In this document: positions 32,207 through 39,742 of the stretch, piece after piece | Layout of the letters: each line of letters starts with the position of its first letter | How positions within the stretch are numbered: the stretch's first letter is position 1 | Origin: Thermoleophilia bacterium | GTDB lineage: Bacteria > Actinomycetota > Thermoleophilia > Gaiellales > Gaiellaceae | Direction of reading: 5' to 3' | Assembly (NCBI GenBank): GCA_025929895.1 | Contig: JAICPI010000012.1 | Coordinates: 1 to 55,332 of the forward strand | Length of the DNA stretch: 55,332 nucleotides | The notes under the pieces: generated by a model | Databases searched by the model: none | What the model was told of the DNA's origin: nothing | What the model saw: the letters and a program-made list of their open reading frames with translations, nothing else | Position numbers and translations under genes: made by a program

Positions 32207-32846
32207 CCCCGCTGCCGCCCGAGCGCGGATGGTCGAGCGCCAGCTGCGCCGGCGCGACGTGACCGACGAGCGCGTGCTCGACGCGATGGAGCGCGTCCCG
32301 CGGGAGCTCTTCGTCCCGGACCGCGTCCGTGGGCGGGCGTACGACGACGCCGCGCTCCCGATCGGCGCCGGGCAGACGATCTCGCAGCCGTACATGGTGG
32401 CGCGGATCTGCGAGGCGCTCGAGCTCCACGGCGACGAGAAGGTCCTCGACGTCGGCACGGGGTCGGGCTACCAGGCCGCGGTCCTCGCCGAGCTGGGCGG
32501 AGAGGTGCACACGATCGAGCGCCTCGAGGAGCTCGCCGAGCTCGCGCGGGCGAGCCTCGCGGCAGCCGGGTACGGGGACCGCGTTCGCGTCCACCTCGGC
32601 GACGGGACGCTCGGGCTCCCCGAGCAGGCGCCGTTCCGGGCGATCGCCGTGGCCGCCGCCGCACCGGAGCTCCCGACCACGCTCTACGAGCAGCTCGCCG
32701 AGCGCGGGCGGCTCGTCGTGCCGGTCGGCGGCAGGCACGGGCAGCAGCTCCAGGTCGTCGTCCGCAGCCCGGAGGGGCCTGCGGTCGTGCGCTCGGTCCC
32801 CTGCCGGTTCGTACCGCTCGTCGGCGAGGAAGGATTCAGCGCCTGA
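32196..32846 (+). CDS. pcm: protein-L-isoaspartate O-methyltransferase
   Basis: A 216-aa repair enzyme that methylates isoaspartyl residues in damaged proteins using SAM. The family start ARMVERQLRRRDVTDERVLDAMERVPRE is present, as are the substrate loop LPIGAGQTISQPYMVA, the SAM motif VLDVGTGSGYQAAVLAEL and the C-terminal LVVPVGGRHGQQL. Normal length. Overlaps the upstream phosphodiesterase gene by 11 nt. Confidence 0.95.
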   Translation: MSADPAAARARMVERQLRRRDVTDERVLDAMERVPRELFVPDRVRGRAYDDAALPIGAGQTISQPYMVARICEALELHGDEKVLDVGTGSGYQAAVLAELGGEVHTIERLEELAELARASLAAAGYGDRVRVHLGDGTLGLPEQAPFRAIAVAAAAPELPTTLYEQLAERGRLVVPVGGRHGQQLQVVVRSPEGPAVVRSVPCRFVPLVGEEGFSA

Positions 32847-32868
32847 CGCGGCAGGCACAATGGAGGCG

Positions 32869-33306
32869 ATGGCGGGGGTGACGGCGGGCGGGCTGCTTCG
32901 GGCTCCGGTGCGGCTGCGCGGGATCCACCTCGGGCTCGTCGCGGACCTCGTGCTCGACGCCGAGCGCCGCCGCGCGCTCGGGCTCGAGATCGCGTGCGGC
33001 GACGAGAAGCGGCGGTTCCTGCCCTTCTCGGTCGCGACGCTGGACGAGGCGGAGATCCGGCTGTCGTCGCCGCTTCACCTGCTCAACGCGTCGGAGCTCG
33101 CGTTCTACACGACGCGTGGGAGCACCTTCGCCGCGCTCCGCGGGACGACGGTCGTCCGTGCGCGTGCGACCCTCGGCCGGCTCGACGATCTCGTCCTGGA
33201 CCCCGACGGGTCGGTCGTCGGCGTCGTCGTCGACGGCGAGGAGCTGGAGTACGCCGACGACGTCCGTCTCGGCGCACCGGGGACGGACGTCCGCCGGGCT
33301 TCCTGA
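32869..33306 (+). CDS. PRC-barrel-like protein
   Basis: About 145 aa. The C-terminal half (VRARATLGRLDDLVLDPDGSVVGVVVDGEEL) is a PRC-barrel-type beta fold; the N-terminal half (LRAPVRLRGIHLGLVADLVLD) resembles a second, diverged copy. PRC-barrels occur in RimM and photosynthetic reaction-centre H subunits and in many unknowns. Start: ATG 32869 has CACAAT ending 7 nt upstream; ATG 32860 in the same frame is the alternative. Function unknown. Confidence 0.7.
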   Translation: MAGVTAGGLLRAPVRLRGIHLGLVADLVLDAERRRALGLEIACGDEKRRFLPFSVATLDEAEIRLSSPLHLLNASELAFYTTRGSTFAALRGTTVVRARATLGRLDDLVLDPDGSVVGVVVDGEELEYADDVRLGAPGTDVRRAS

Positions 33307-33327
33307 GCGGCTAGGCTCGCCCCCGTC

Positions 33328-33783
33328 GTGGAGCGCTCGTCCTCCGCCGGCGTGGCCGCCGCGCTGTCCCGCACCCGCGCCGGCCAGGCGCTTCGCCGGC
33401 CGCACAACTGGATCCAGCTCGCGAAGTTCTCGGTCGTCGGGGCGAGCGGCTACGTCGTCAACCTCGCGGTGTTCTCCGCGCTCCTGCTCGGCGCCGACTT
33501 CGACCATCGCGTGGCCGCGATCTGCTCCTTCGTCGTCGCCGTGGCGAACAACTACACGTGGAACCGCCTCTGGACGTTCCACGGTCACCGCGGGCACCTG
33601 GCCTACCAGGGCGCGCGCTTCCTCGTCGTCGCCGTGCTCGCGCTCGTCGCGAACCTCGTCGCGCTCGAGCTCCTAATCGCGCTCGGGCTCGGCGAGATCC
33701 TCGCTCAGGCGATCGCGATCCTGCTCGTGACGCCGATCAACTTCGTGGGGAACAAGCTCTGGACCTTCCGGCGAAAGTCCTGA
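33328..33783 (+). CDS. GtrA-family membrane protein
   Basis: A 151-aa protein with four transmembrane helices of the GtrA/DPMS flippase-like family, which move or help use polyprenyl-linked sugars for cell-surface glycosylation. Typical features are KFSVVGASGYVVNLAVFSALL, VANNYTWNRLWTF and the closing INFVGNKLWTFRRKS. TAGGCT lies 10 nt before GTG 33328. The two polytopic glycosyltransferase-like genes downstream fit this role. The stop codon is in the loop of a 13-bp hairpin. Confidence 0.9.
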   Translation: MERSSSAGVAAALSRTRAGQALRRPHNWIQLAKFSVVGASGYVVNLAVFSALLLGADFDHRVAAICSFVVAVANNYTWNRLWTFHGHRGHLAYQGARFLVVAVLALVANLVALELLIALGLGEILAQAIAILLVTPINFVGNKLWTFRRKS

Positions 33784-33797
33784 CGGACTTTCGCCGG
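33768..33797. repeat. perfect 13-bp hairpin spanning the GtrA stop codon
   Basis: CCGGCGAAAGTCC and GGACTTTCGCCGG flank the loop TGAC, which contains the stop codon. The core GAAAGTCC..GGACTTTC is like that of the hairpins at 239-267 and 8235-8266 with one base pair changed. The start of the next gene also lies in the loop. Confidence 0.75.
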
Positions 33798-35516
33798 CAT
33801 CTCCTCCTCGTCGGCCTGCTCTCGGGGTTGGTGGTGGCGCCCTCGGCCGGCGCGCAGACCCAGACGGGCCCGGTGTTCGACGGCGACGGGAACCTCGTCC
33901 AGACGCCGTTCATCCCCGCTCCCGACCCGGCGAGGCTGACGGAGGCCCGCGCCGAGCGGATCTTCCTCGCCCACCCGAAGGTGCGCGACTGGCTCGAGCG
34001 CTACCCCCGCGACGACCGCGTCGTCCAGGCCGAGCACGACGAGGAGAACGGCACGTGGCGCGTCCGGGTCTGGTGGGGCGAGGCGGGGCAGATCGCCGAC
34101 GGTCGCGTCGAGGACCGCACCGGCCGTGTGACCGAGGCGTGGACCGGCCCCCAGGTCGCCTGGAAGATGGCCCGCGGCGGCCGCGGTGCGTTCGGCGGGG
34201 TCGAGATCAACCGTCCGTTCGTCTGGCTCGGATTCTGCGCCGTGTTCCTGCTCGGGCTCGCGGACCTGCGCCGCCCGCTGTCACTCCGTAACCTCGACCT
34301 GCTCGCGCTGCTCTCGTTCTCCGTCTCGCTCTGGTTCTTCAACCGCGGCGACGTGTTCACGAGCGTCCCGCTCGCGTACCCGCCGCTCGTCTACGTGATC
34401 GCGCGCATGACCTGGATCGGCGCGACCGGCCGAGTCACGCCCTCGCGCCCGGTGTGGCCGGTGTGGGTCCTCCTCGCGGCCACCGTCTTCCTGACCGGCT
34501 TCCGGATCGGGCTCAACGTCGAGACGTCGAACGTGATCGACGTCGGCTACGCGGGGGTGATCGGGGCGGACCGGATCGTCGACGGGCGGATGCCGTACGG
34601 GCACATGCCCACGCAGGGCGACCTCGAGCCGTGCGGCGAGGCGGACGCCGAGGGCGAGATCCGCGACCGCATCCAGACGAACGGGCGCTGCGAGTCCTCG
34701 AACGACCGCGGCGACACCTACGGCCCCGTGTCGTACCTCGCGTACGTCCCCGGCTACGTGCTCTTCGGGTGGAGCGGCAAATGGGACGAGCTGCCGGCCG
34801 CGCACCTCACGTCGCTCGCGTTCGACGTGCTCGCGCTGATCGGGCTCGCGCTCGTCGGCTGGCGCTTCGGCGGTCGGCGCCTCGCGGCGACGCTGCCGTT
34901 CGCGTGGGCGGCGTATCCGTTCACCCAGTACGCCTCCAACTCGAACACGAACGACGTGATCGTGCCGGCGCTGCTCGTCTTCGGGTTCTACTTCGCCGAC
35001 GCGCCGCTCGGTCGCGGCGCGTTCGCCGCGCTCGCGGGGTGGACGAAGTTCGCCGCGCTGATCGTCGCGCCGCTGTGGGCGACGTACCCGCAGTGGCAGC
35101 TGCGCCGCGTGGTCGCGTTCGCCGGCGGCTTCGCGGCGGCGACGGCGCTCGCGTTCCTCGTGCTGCTGCTCGAGCCGAACGCGGTCGACGCCGCCCGCAC
35201 GTTCTGGGACCGGACCCTCGGCTGGCAGCTCGGCCGCGAGTCGCCGTTCTCGATCTGGGACTGGGGCCAGTACCACGCGCGCGGGATCCCGGACCTGAGC
35301 GTCCCCCACCAGGTCGTCAAGGTCGTCGTGCTCGCGGGCGCGCTCGCGGCGGCGTTCGTTCCCCGCCGCAAGTCGCCGCTCCAGCTGGCGGCGCTGACCG
35401 CGGCGCTGATCGCCGGGTTCGAGCTCGTGCTGACGCACTGGTTCTACCTCTACTTGCCGTGGTTCTTCCCTTTCGCCGCGCTGGCGCTGCTCGCCCGTGA
35501 CCGTGCGCGCACCTGA
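33780..35516 (+). CDS. polytopic membrane protein, glycosyltransferase-like, apparent CTG start
   Basis: About 578 aa. A signal-like first helix (TDFRRHLLLVGLLSGLVVAPSAGAQ) is followed by an external domain (~25-140; RVWWGEAGQIADGRVEDRTG) and about ten transmembrane helices with a GT87/GT39-like pattern (YGPVSYLAYVPGYVLFG). No ATG, GTG or TTG gives the signal sequence; CTG 33780, overlapping the GtrA stop as CTGA, does. TTG 33828 and the following GTG codons would remove most of it. It overlaps the next membrane glycosyltransferase by 20 nt. Probable role: transfer of polyprenyl-linked sugars outside the cell. Confidence 0.78.
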   Translation: MTDFRRHLLLVGLLSGLVVAPSAGAQTQTGPVFDGDGNLVQTPFIPAPDPARLTEARAERIFLAHPKVRDWLERYPRDDRVVQAEHDEENGTWRVRVWWGEAGQIADGRVEDRTGRVTEAWTGPQVAWKMARGGRGAFGGVEINRPFVWLGFCAVFLLGLADLRRPLSLRNLDLLALLSFSVSLWFFNRGDVFTSVPLAYPPLVYVIARMTWIGATGRVTPSRPVWPVWVLLAATVFLTGFRIGLNVETSNVIDVGYAGVIGADRIVDGRMPYGHMPTQGDLEPCGEADAEGEIRDRIQTNGRCESSNDRGDTYGPVSYLAYVPGYVLFGWSGKWDELPAAHLTSLAFDVLALIGLALVGWRFGGRRLAATLPFAWAAYPFTQYASNSNTNDVIVPALLVFGFYFADAPLGRGAFAALAGWTKFAALIVAPLWATYPQWQLRRVVAFAGGFAAATALAFLVLLLEPNAVDAARTFWDRTLGWQLGRESPFSIWDWGQYHARGIPDLSVPHQVVKVVVLAGALAAAFVPRRKSPLQLAALTAALIAGFELVLTHWFYLYLPWFFPFAALALLARDRART

Positions 35517-36729
35517 GCTCGCGCGCGTCGCGGTCGCGCTCGCGCTCTTCCTCGTCGCGTGGTCGCTGCTGCACGTCGGGTTCTACGAGCGCGAGCAGAT
35601 CGTCGACACGCCGGTGTACGAGCGCTACGGCGTGGCGATGCGCGACGGCGACGTGCCGTATCGCGACTTCGAGGTCGAGTACCCGCCGGGTGCGCTGCCC
35701 GTGTTCGTCGTGCCCGCGCTGCTCAGCGGTGAGTTCCGCTCCGCCTTCGAATGGTTGATGGCGCTCTGCGGCGGTGCCGTGATCGTCGCGACCGCGATCG
35801 CGGGGCGGCGCCTCGGGCTGGGCCTCGGCACGCTCGCGTTCGTCGCGCTCGCGCCGCTCGCGCTCGGGTCGGTGATCCTGACGCGGTTCGACCTGTGGCC
35901 GGCGATGCTCGCGTCGTTCGCGCTCGCCGCGCTCGTCCACGACCGGCTGCGGCTCGGGCACGGGCTGCTCGGGGTCGCCGTCGCGGCGAAGCTGTACCCG
36001 GGCGTGCTGCTCCCGCTCGCGCTCGCGTACGTGTGGCGGCGGCGGGGCCGTCGTGAGGCGTTGGTCTGCGGTGGGGTGTTCGCCGCCGTCGTCGTCGCGG
36101 CGTACCTGCCCTTCGTCGCGATCGCGCCGGGGGAGGTCGCGTCGAGCGTCGGTCAACAGCTCTCGCGTCCGCTCCAGCTCGAGAGCCTCGGGTCGGCGGT
36201 GCTGCTCGCGGCCCACGACCTCTTCGGGCTCGACGTCGAGATCCGGTCGAGCCACGGCTCGCAGAACCTCGCTGGGACGCTGGCCATGCTCGTCGGGATC
36301 GCGCTCTCGGTGGCGCAGGTCGCCGTGCTCCTCTGGCTGTGGGTCGCGTTCGCGCGCGCGCGCCGGACGCCTTCGCCCTACGAGCTGGCGGTTGCCGCGG
36401 CGGCGGCCGTGACCGCCTTCGTCGCACTCGGCAAAGTGCTCTCGCCGCAGTTCCTCGTCTGGCTCGTGCCGCTCGTCCCGCTCGCGCGTCGGCTGGGCGC
36501 GACGGCGCTGCTCGCGGTCGCGCTCGTGCTGACGCAGCTCTGGTTCCCGTACCGCTACTGGGACCTCGCGGAGCTCGACCCCGCCGTCGCCTGGCTCGTC
36601 CTGGCGCGCGACCTCGTCCTCGTGGCTCTTTTGGCCCTGCTCGCCCAAGGCGTGTCCGGTGCCAGGCACCGGACAGGTGCCGAACCGGCTCGTCCGCAGC
36701 GGCAAAACGCGGTGGCTACGGGCGAATGA
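35497..36729 (+). CDS. GT87/mannosyltransferase-like integral membrane protein
   Basis: A 410-aa protein with about ten transmembrane helices and the GT-C hallmark: the first external loop carries acidic residues (DGDVPYRDFEVEYPPGALPVF) like DUF2029/GT87 polyprenol-phosphate-mannose transferases, plus YPGVLLPLALAYV. It would use a polyprenyl-phosphate sugar donor at the outer face. GTG 35497 overlaps the upstream gene by 20 nt. The last ~25 residues (SGARHRTGAEPARPQRQNAVATGE) include translated repeat sequence. Confidence 0.82.
   Translation: MTVRAPELARVAVALALFLVAWSLLHVGFYEREQIVDTPVYERYGVAMRDGDVPYRDFEVEYPPGALPVFVVPALLSGEFRSAFEWLMALCGGAVIVATAIAGRRLGLGLGTLAFVALAPLALGSVILTRFDLWPAMLASFALAALVHDRLRLGHGLLGVAVAAKLYPGVLLPLALAYVWRRRGRREALVCGGVFAAVVVAAYLPFVAIAPGEVASSVGQQLSRPLQLESLGSAVLLAAHDLFGLDVEIRSSHGSQNLAGTLAMLVGIALSVAQVAVLLWLWVAFARARRTPSPYELAVAAAAAVTAFVALGKVLSPQFLVWLVPLVPLARRLGATALLAVALVLTQLWFPYRYWDLAELDPAVAWLVLARDLVLVALLALLAQGVSGARHRTGAEPARPQRQNAVATGE
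36653..36675. repeat. REP-like palindrome TGTCCGGTGCC-A-GGCACCGGACA
   Basis: 11-bp perfect arms around a single A, inside the last codons of the membrane glycosyltransferase gene. It pairs with a related, longer palindrome 76 nt downstream. Confidence 0.7.
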
Positions 36730-36750
36730 GCGGCCGGAACGGGTAGAAGC

Positions 36751-36783
36751 GGACAGGTCCGGTGCCTGGCACCGGGCCTGTCC
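36751..36783. repeat. REP-like palindrome, 16-bp arms, GGTGCC core
   Basis: Arms 36751-36766 and 36768-36783 pair with one mismatch (G-T if transcribed) around a single T. The core GGTGCC-T-GGCACC is the same as in the element at 36653-36675. It ends on the first base of the ymdB stop codon, between convergent genes, so it can act as a two-way terminator. Confidence 0.72.
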
Positions 36784-37565
36784 TAGATCGTCACGGGGAC
36801 GCGGAGGGTCTCGCAGCGCGTGGCGCGGCCGTCGGGGCCGCACTCGATCAGCGCGCCCTCGATCCGGACGTCGCCCGCGGCGGTCTCGAAGCGGACCGGG
36901 ACGCCCGTGCGCATGCGGGAGATCGCCTGGGCCGCGGTCACGCCGATGACCGAGTCGTGCGGCCCCGTCATGCCCGCGTCCGTGAGCGCTGCGGTCCCGC
37001 CCGGCTGCACGCGCGCGTCGTTCGTCTGCACGTGCGTGTGCGTGCCGACCACGGCCGTGACCTTGCCGTCGAGCCAGCGCGCGAGCGCAACCTTCTCGCT
37101 CGTCGCCTCCGCGTGCACGTCGACGAGGACGACCGAGGCCTGCTCGCGCGCCTGCTCGACGACCTCGTCGATGACCTCGAACGGGCTGTACGCGACGTCG
37201 AGGAAGAGCTGGCCCATCACGTTGATCACGGCGACCGGCGTTCCGTCGCGTGCGGGCACCACTGTGAGCGCACGCCCGGGCGCGCGCCGAGAGAAGTTCG
37301 CGGGCCGAACGACGCGATCGGTCGAGTCGATCCACGGCGCGAGCTCGGGACGACGCCAGGTGTGGTTGCCGAGCGTGATCGCGTCGGCCCCGAGCGCGAG
37401 GAGCTTCTGCGCGAGCTTCGGCGTCAGCCCGACCCCGTCGGCGGCGTTCTCGCCGTTGACCACGCAGACGTCGACCGCGAGCTCCTCGCGCAGCGACTCC
37501 AGCCGCAGCTCGAGCGCGCGCCGACCCGGAACCCCGACGACGTCGGCGATGAAGAGGAGGATCAG
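36783..37565 (-). CDS. ymdB: YmdB-family metallophosphoesterase, apparent CTG start
   Basis: A 260-aa cyclic-nucleotide phosphodiesterase of the YmdB/TIGR00282 type, with dinuclear metal motifs NGENAADG, LGNHTWRRPEL, VDVHAEATSEK and VGTHTHVQTND. The family's N-terminal metal motif (LLFIADVVGVPGRRAL) lies upstream of the first GTG (37463), so the start must be earlier. CTG 37565, overlapping the upstream stop as CTGA, gives exactly the expected N-terminus and length; no ATG, GTG or TTG is available. YmdB homologues influence biofilm and global expression in Bacillus. It is coupled to the M23-like gene upstream. Confidence 0.88.
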   Translation of the reverse strand: MILLFIADVVGVPGRRALELRLESLREELAVDVCVVNGENAADGVGLTPKLAQKLLALGADAITLGNHTWRRPELAPWIDSTDRVVRPANFSRRAPGRALTVVPARDGTPVAVINVMGQLFLDVAYSPFEVIDEVVEQAREQASVVLVDVHAEATSEKVALARWLDGKVTAVVGTHTHVQTNDARVQPGGTAALTDAGMTGPHDSVIGVTAAQAISRMRTGVPVRFETAAGDVRIEGALIECGPDGRATRCETLRVPVTI

Positions 37566-38341
37566 GGGAGGGTCAGGACGGCGGCGGAGTAGACCTGCAC
37601 GGTCACGTGGTTGCCCGCATCCTGCGTGTAGCGCGCGAGCGCCTGCTGCTCGAGCGCCGAGAGGTCGAGCACGGTGCCGATCCGGTTCGAGCCCGCCGCG
37701 ACCGACGAACCGACCGTCAGCGAGGGGTCGGGTCGCAGCCGGGTCACCGAGACGACGAGTGCGGGTGCCGCGAGCGGGCGGATGTCGATCCGGACGCCGC
37801 GCCGCGCGCCGTTGATCACGTAGTCGGTGATGCCCGCGATCGTTCCGTCGACGGGCGAGTACACGTCGGTGCCCGGCGCCGCGCCGACGGCGAGAGCCGA
37901 CGTCTGCGAGCCGACGCCGCCGCGCAGCTGGTACCAGACGAGGCTCGAGTCGCTGCCGCCGAAGACGCGGTCGAGCACGCGACCGAGCAGCCCCTGGTTG
38001 CCGCGGCGGCCGATCGGGCGGAGCGCGAGCGCGTTCTCGCCGGCCGCGTGGTACCCGAGCGCCGTGACGCGGTTCTGCTCGATCGGCAGCTGGATGCGGA
38101 GCGCGCCCTGCGTCGCGACGACGAGCGGGTCGGGCGGCCCCGCCGGCAGCAGCCGGTCCGCGGGCGCCGGCCCGGAGTGGGCGACGGTCTGCGCGCCGTT
38201 CGGCCCGAACGCCGTCACGAGCAGCGTCACGAGCCCGACCGCCGCGACGGCGGTCAGCCCGGCGAAGCGCCGCAGCCGGCGGGCGGCACGGCGCTGCGCT
38301 CGCCGCGCACGGCGAGAGGGCCCGGGGGCCGGGGGCGACAT
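37562..38341 (-). CDS. membrane-anchored protein with degenerate M23 (LytM-like) domain
   Basis: A 259-aa protein: a very basic N-terminal tail (RRARRAQRRAARRLRRF), one transmembrane helix (~28-48), then an extracytoplasmic domain. Residues ~155-250 show a LytM-like barrel (GTDVYSPVDGTIAGITDY), but the His and H-x-H zinc ligands of active M23 endopeptidases are absent (GVRIDIRPL in place of the HxH strand). It is probably a non-catalytic activator or scaffold at the cell wall. TAGCGT ends 7 nt before ATG 38341. Confidence 0.72.
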   Translation of the reverse strand: MSPPAPGPSRRARRAQRRAARRLRRFAGLTAVAAVGLVTLLVTAFGPNGAQTVAHSGPAPADRLLPAGPPDPLVVATQGALRIQLPIEQNRVTALGYHAAGENALALRPIGRRGNQGLLGRVLDRVFGGSDSSLVWYQLRGGVGSQTSALAVGAAPGTDVYSPVDGTIAGITDYVINGARRGVRIDIRPLAAPALVVSVTRLRPDPSLTVGSSVAAGSNRIGTVLDLSALEQQALARYTQDAGNHVTVQVYSAAVLTLP

Positions 38342-38348
38342 CGCGGGG

Positions 38349-38354
38349 ACGCTA
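38349..38354 (-). promoter_or_regulatory. -10-like TAGCGT, leaderless geometry
   Basis: TAGCGT ends 7 nt before the ATG at 38341; no Shine-Dalgarno. Confidence 0.5.
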
Positions 38355-38526
38355 ACGGACGCTCTGCGTCGGTGCAAGGAACGGGGCACGGCGGGACTTT
38401 GTAACAGACGAAGGCTCGGAGCGACGGGGATTTCCTCCCAGAGATCGTGACGGTCGAGCGCGAGGTTGCCGTCCTCCGCGAAGGACCAGCCCCAATCGGC
38501 CCTATGAGGCCGGCGGAGGCGCGCTG
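38355..38526. other. divergent intergenic region
   Basis: About 170 bp between the M23-like and AI-2E genes. The AI-2E reading frame is open back to GTG 38447, but the leaderless box argues for the ATG at 38540. I see no strong dyad, RNA or small gene. Confidence 0.3.
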
Positions 38527-38532
38527 TACCAT
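38527..38532 (+). promoter_or_regulatory. -10-like TACCAT, leaderless geometry
   Basis: TACCAT ends 7 nt before the ATG at 38540 of the AI-2E family gene. Confidence 0.5.
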
Positions 38533-38539
38533 CGCCGGA

Positions 38540-39742
38540 ATGGCCGAACCGCCGCCTCCGATCGTCGGCGGGCGGGGTACTCCCGGCCCGATCGAGATCC
38601 CGCGCTGGATCCAGCTCGTCGGCCTGCCCCTCGTGCTGCTCCTCGCCTGGGCGGTGGCCGGGGCGGTGCGTCACGCGGTCTTCCTCTTCCTCGTCTCCGC
38701 GCTCGTCGCGCTGCTCCTGAACCCGCTCGTCCGGGCGCTCGGGCGGATGCGGATCCCGCGCGGCTTCGGCGTCGCGATCGTGTATCTCACGTTTGCCGCC
38801 GGGATCGTCATCGCGATGGTGGTGCTGGCCACGATCGTCGTCGACCAGTCTCGAAGCGCGTCCGATCGGATCGACGCCTACGTTACGGACGAGGACGGAC
38901 GGACGGGCGAGACCGCCGCGGAACGGGATCTCGACCGGCTCCAGTTCTGGCTCGACGACAACGGGCTCGGCCGGATCCAGGTCCAGGAGCAGGGTCGCGA
39001 GTTCATCGCGGACCTCGACGTCGAGGCGTCGACACGCACGGTGATCGACTGGGCCGAGGGTGCCGCGCTCGGCGTGTTCGCCTTCCTGTTCGGCCTCGTG
39101 CTCGTGCTCGTGATCTCGATCTACATGCTGCTCGACTTCAACCGGCTGCGGGCCTCGCTCGACCGCCGCTTCCCGCCGGCGCCGGGGTCGCCGTCGCTCC
39201 TGCCGAGCATCGAGACGGCGGTCGGCGGCTACGTGAAGGGACAGCTGCTCGTGTCGGCGATCATCGGCGCGAGCGCCGGCGTCGCGCTCTGGCTGCTCGG
39301 AACGATCGGCTGGCTTCCGCAAGGGTTCGAGACGTACGCGATCCTGTTCGGCGCGTGGGTCGGGATCGCCGAGCTGATCCCGTACCTCGGCCCGTGGCTG
39401 GGCGCGATCCCGCCCGTGCTCTACGGCCTCGTCGTCGACCCGCTCTCGGCCGTCTGGGTCGTGCTGCTCTTCCTCGCCATCCACCAGATCGAGGGGCACA
39501 TCGTGATCCCGAAGGTGATGGGCAGCGCGCTCCGCCTGCACCCGCTGCTCGTGATCTTCGGGCTACTCGCAGGCGGTGAGATCTACGGGCTGCCCGGGGT
39601 CCTCGTCGCGCTCCCTACGCTGGCGGCCGGCCGCGCGATCTGGGAGTTCTTCGGCCGGCGCGTCGCGCTCGAGCCGTGGACGGGCTCGGGGACCGTGCCC
39701 GTCGAGGTCGAGCTGGAGCCACCGGCGGAAATCCGTCGGTGA
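38540..39742 (+). CDS. AI-2E family transporter
   Basis: A 400-aa membrane protein of the AI-2E/TerC-independent exporter superfamily with about seven transmembrane helices. The long cytoplasmic or external central region (~110-180) separates helices 3 and 4, and the conserved GYVKGQLLVSAIIG, GIAELIPYLGPWLGAIP and HQIEGHIVIPKVMGSALRLHP signatures are intact. Members export small signals or act as sodium-proton exchangers; substrate unknown. ATG 38540 is chosen by the TACCAT box. It heads an operon continuing into the ABC exporter and haem genes, each joined by a GTGA overlap. Confidence 0.9.
   Translation: MAEPPPPIVGGRGTPGPIEIPRWIQLVGLPLVLLLAWAVAGAVRHAVFLFLVSALVALLLNPLVRALGRMRIPRGFGVAIVYLTFAAGIVIAMVVLATIVVDQSRSASDRIDAYVTDEDGRTGETAAERDLDRLQFWLDDNGLGRIQVQEQGREFIADLDVEASTRTVIDWAEGAALGVFAFLFGLVLVLVISIYMLLDFNRLRASLDRRFPPAPGSPSLLPSIETAVGGYVKGQLLVSAIIGASAGVALWLLGTIGWLPQGFETYAILFGAWVGIAELIPYLGPWLGAIPPVLYGLVVDPLSAVWVVLLFLAIHQIEGHIVIPKVMGSALRLHPLLVIFGLLAGGEIYGLPGVLVALPTLAAGRAIWEFFGRRVALEPWTGSGTVPVEVELEPPAEIRR

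Noticed and set aside
36743-36748. TAGAAG as a promoter on the plus strand
   Set aside because: No plus-strand gene follows before the convergent ymdB gene; it is probably part of the repeat region.
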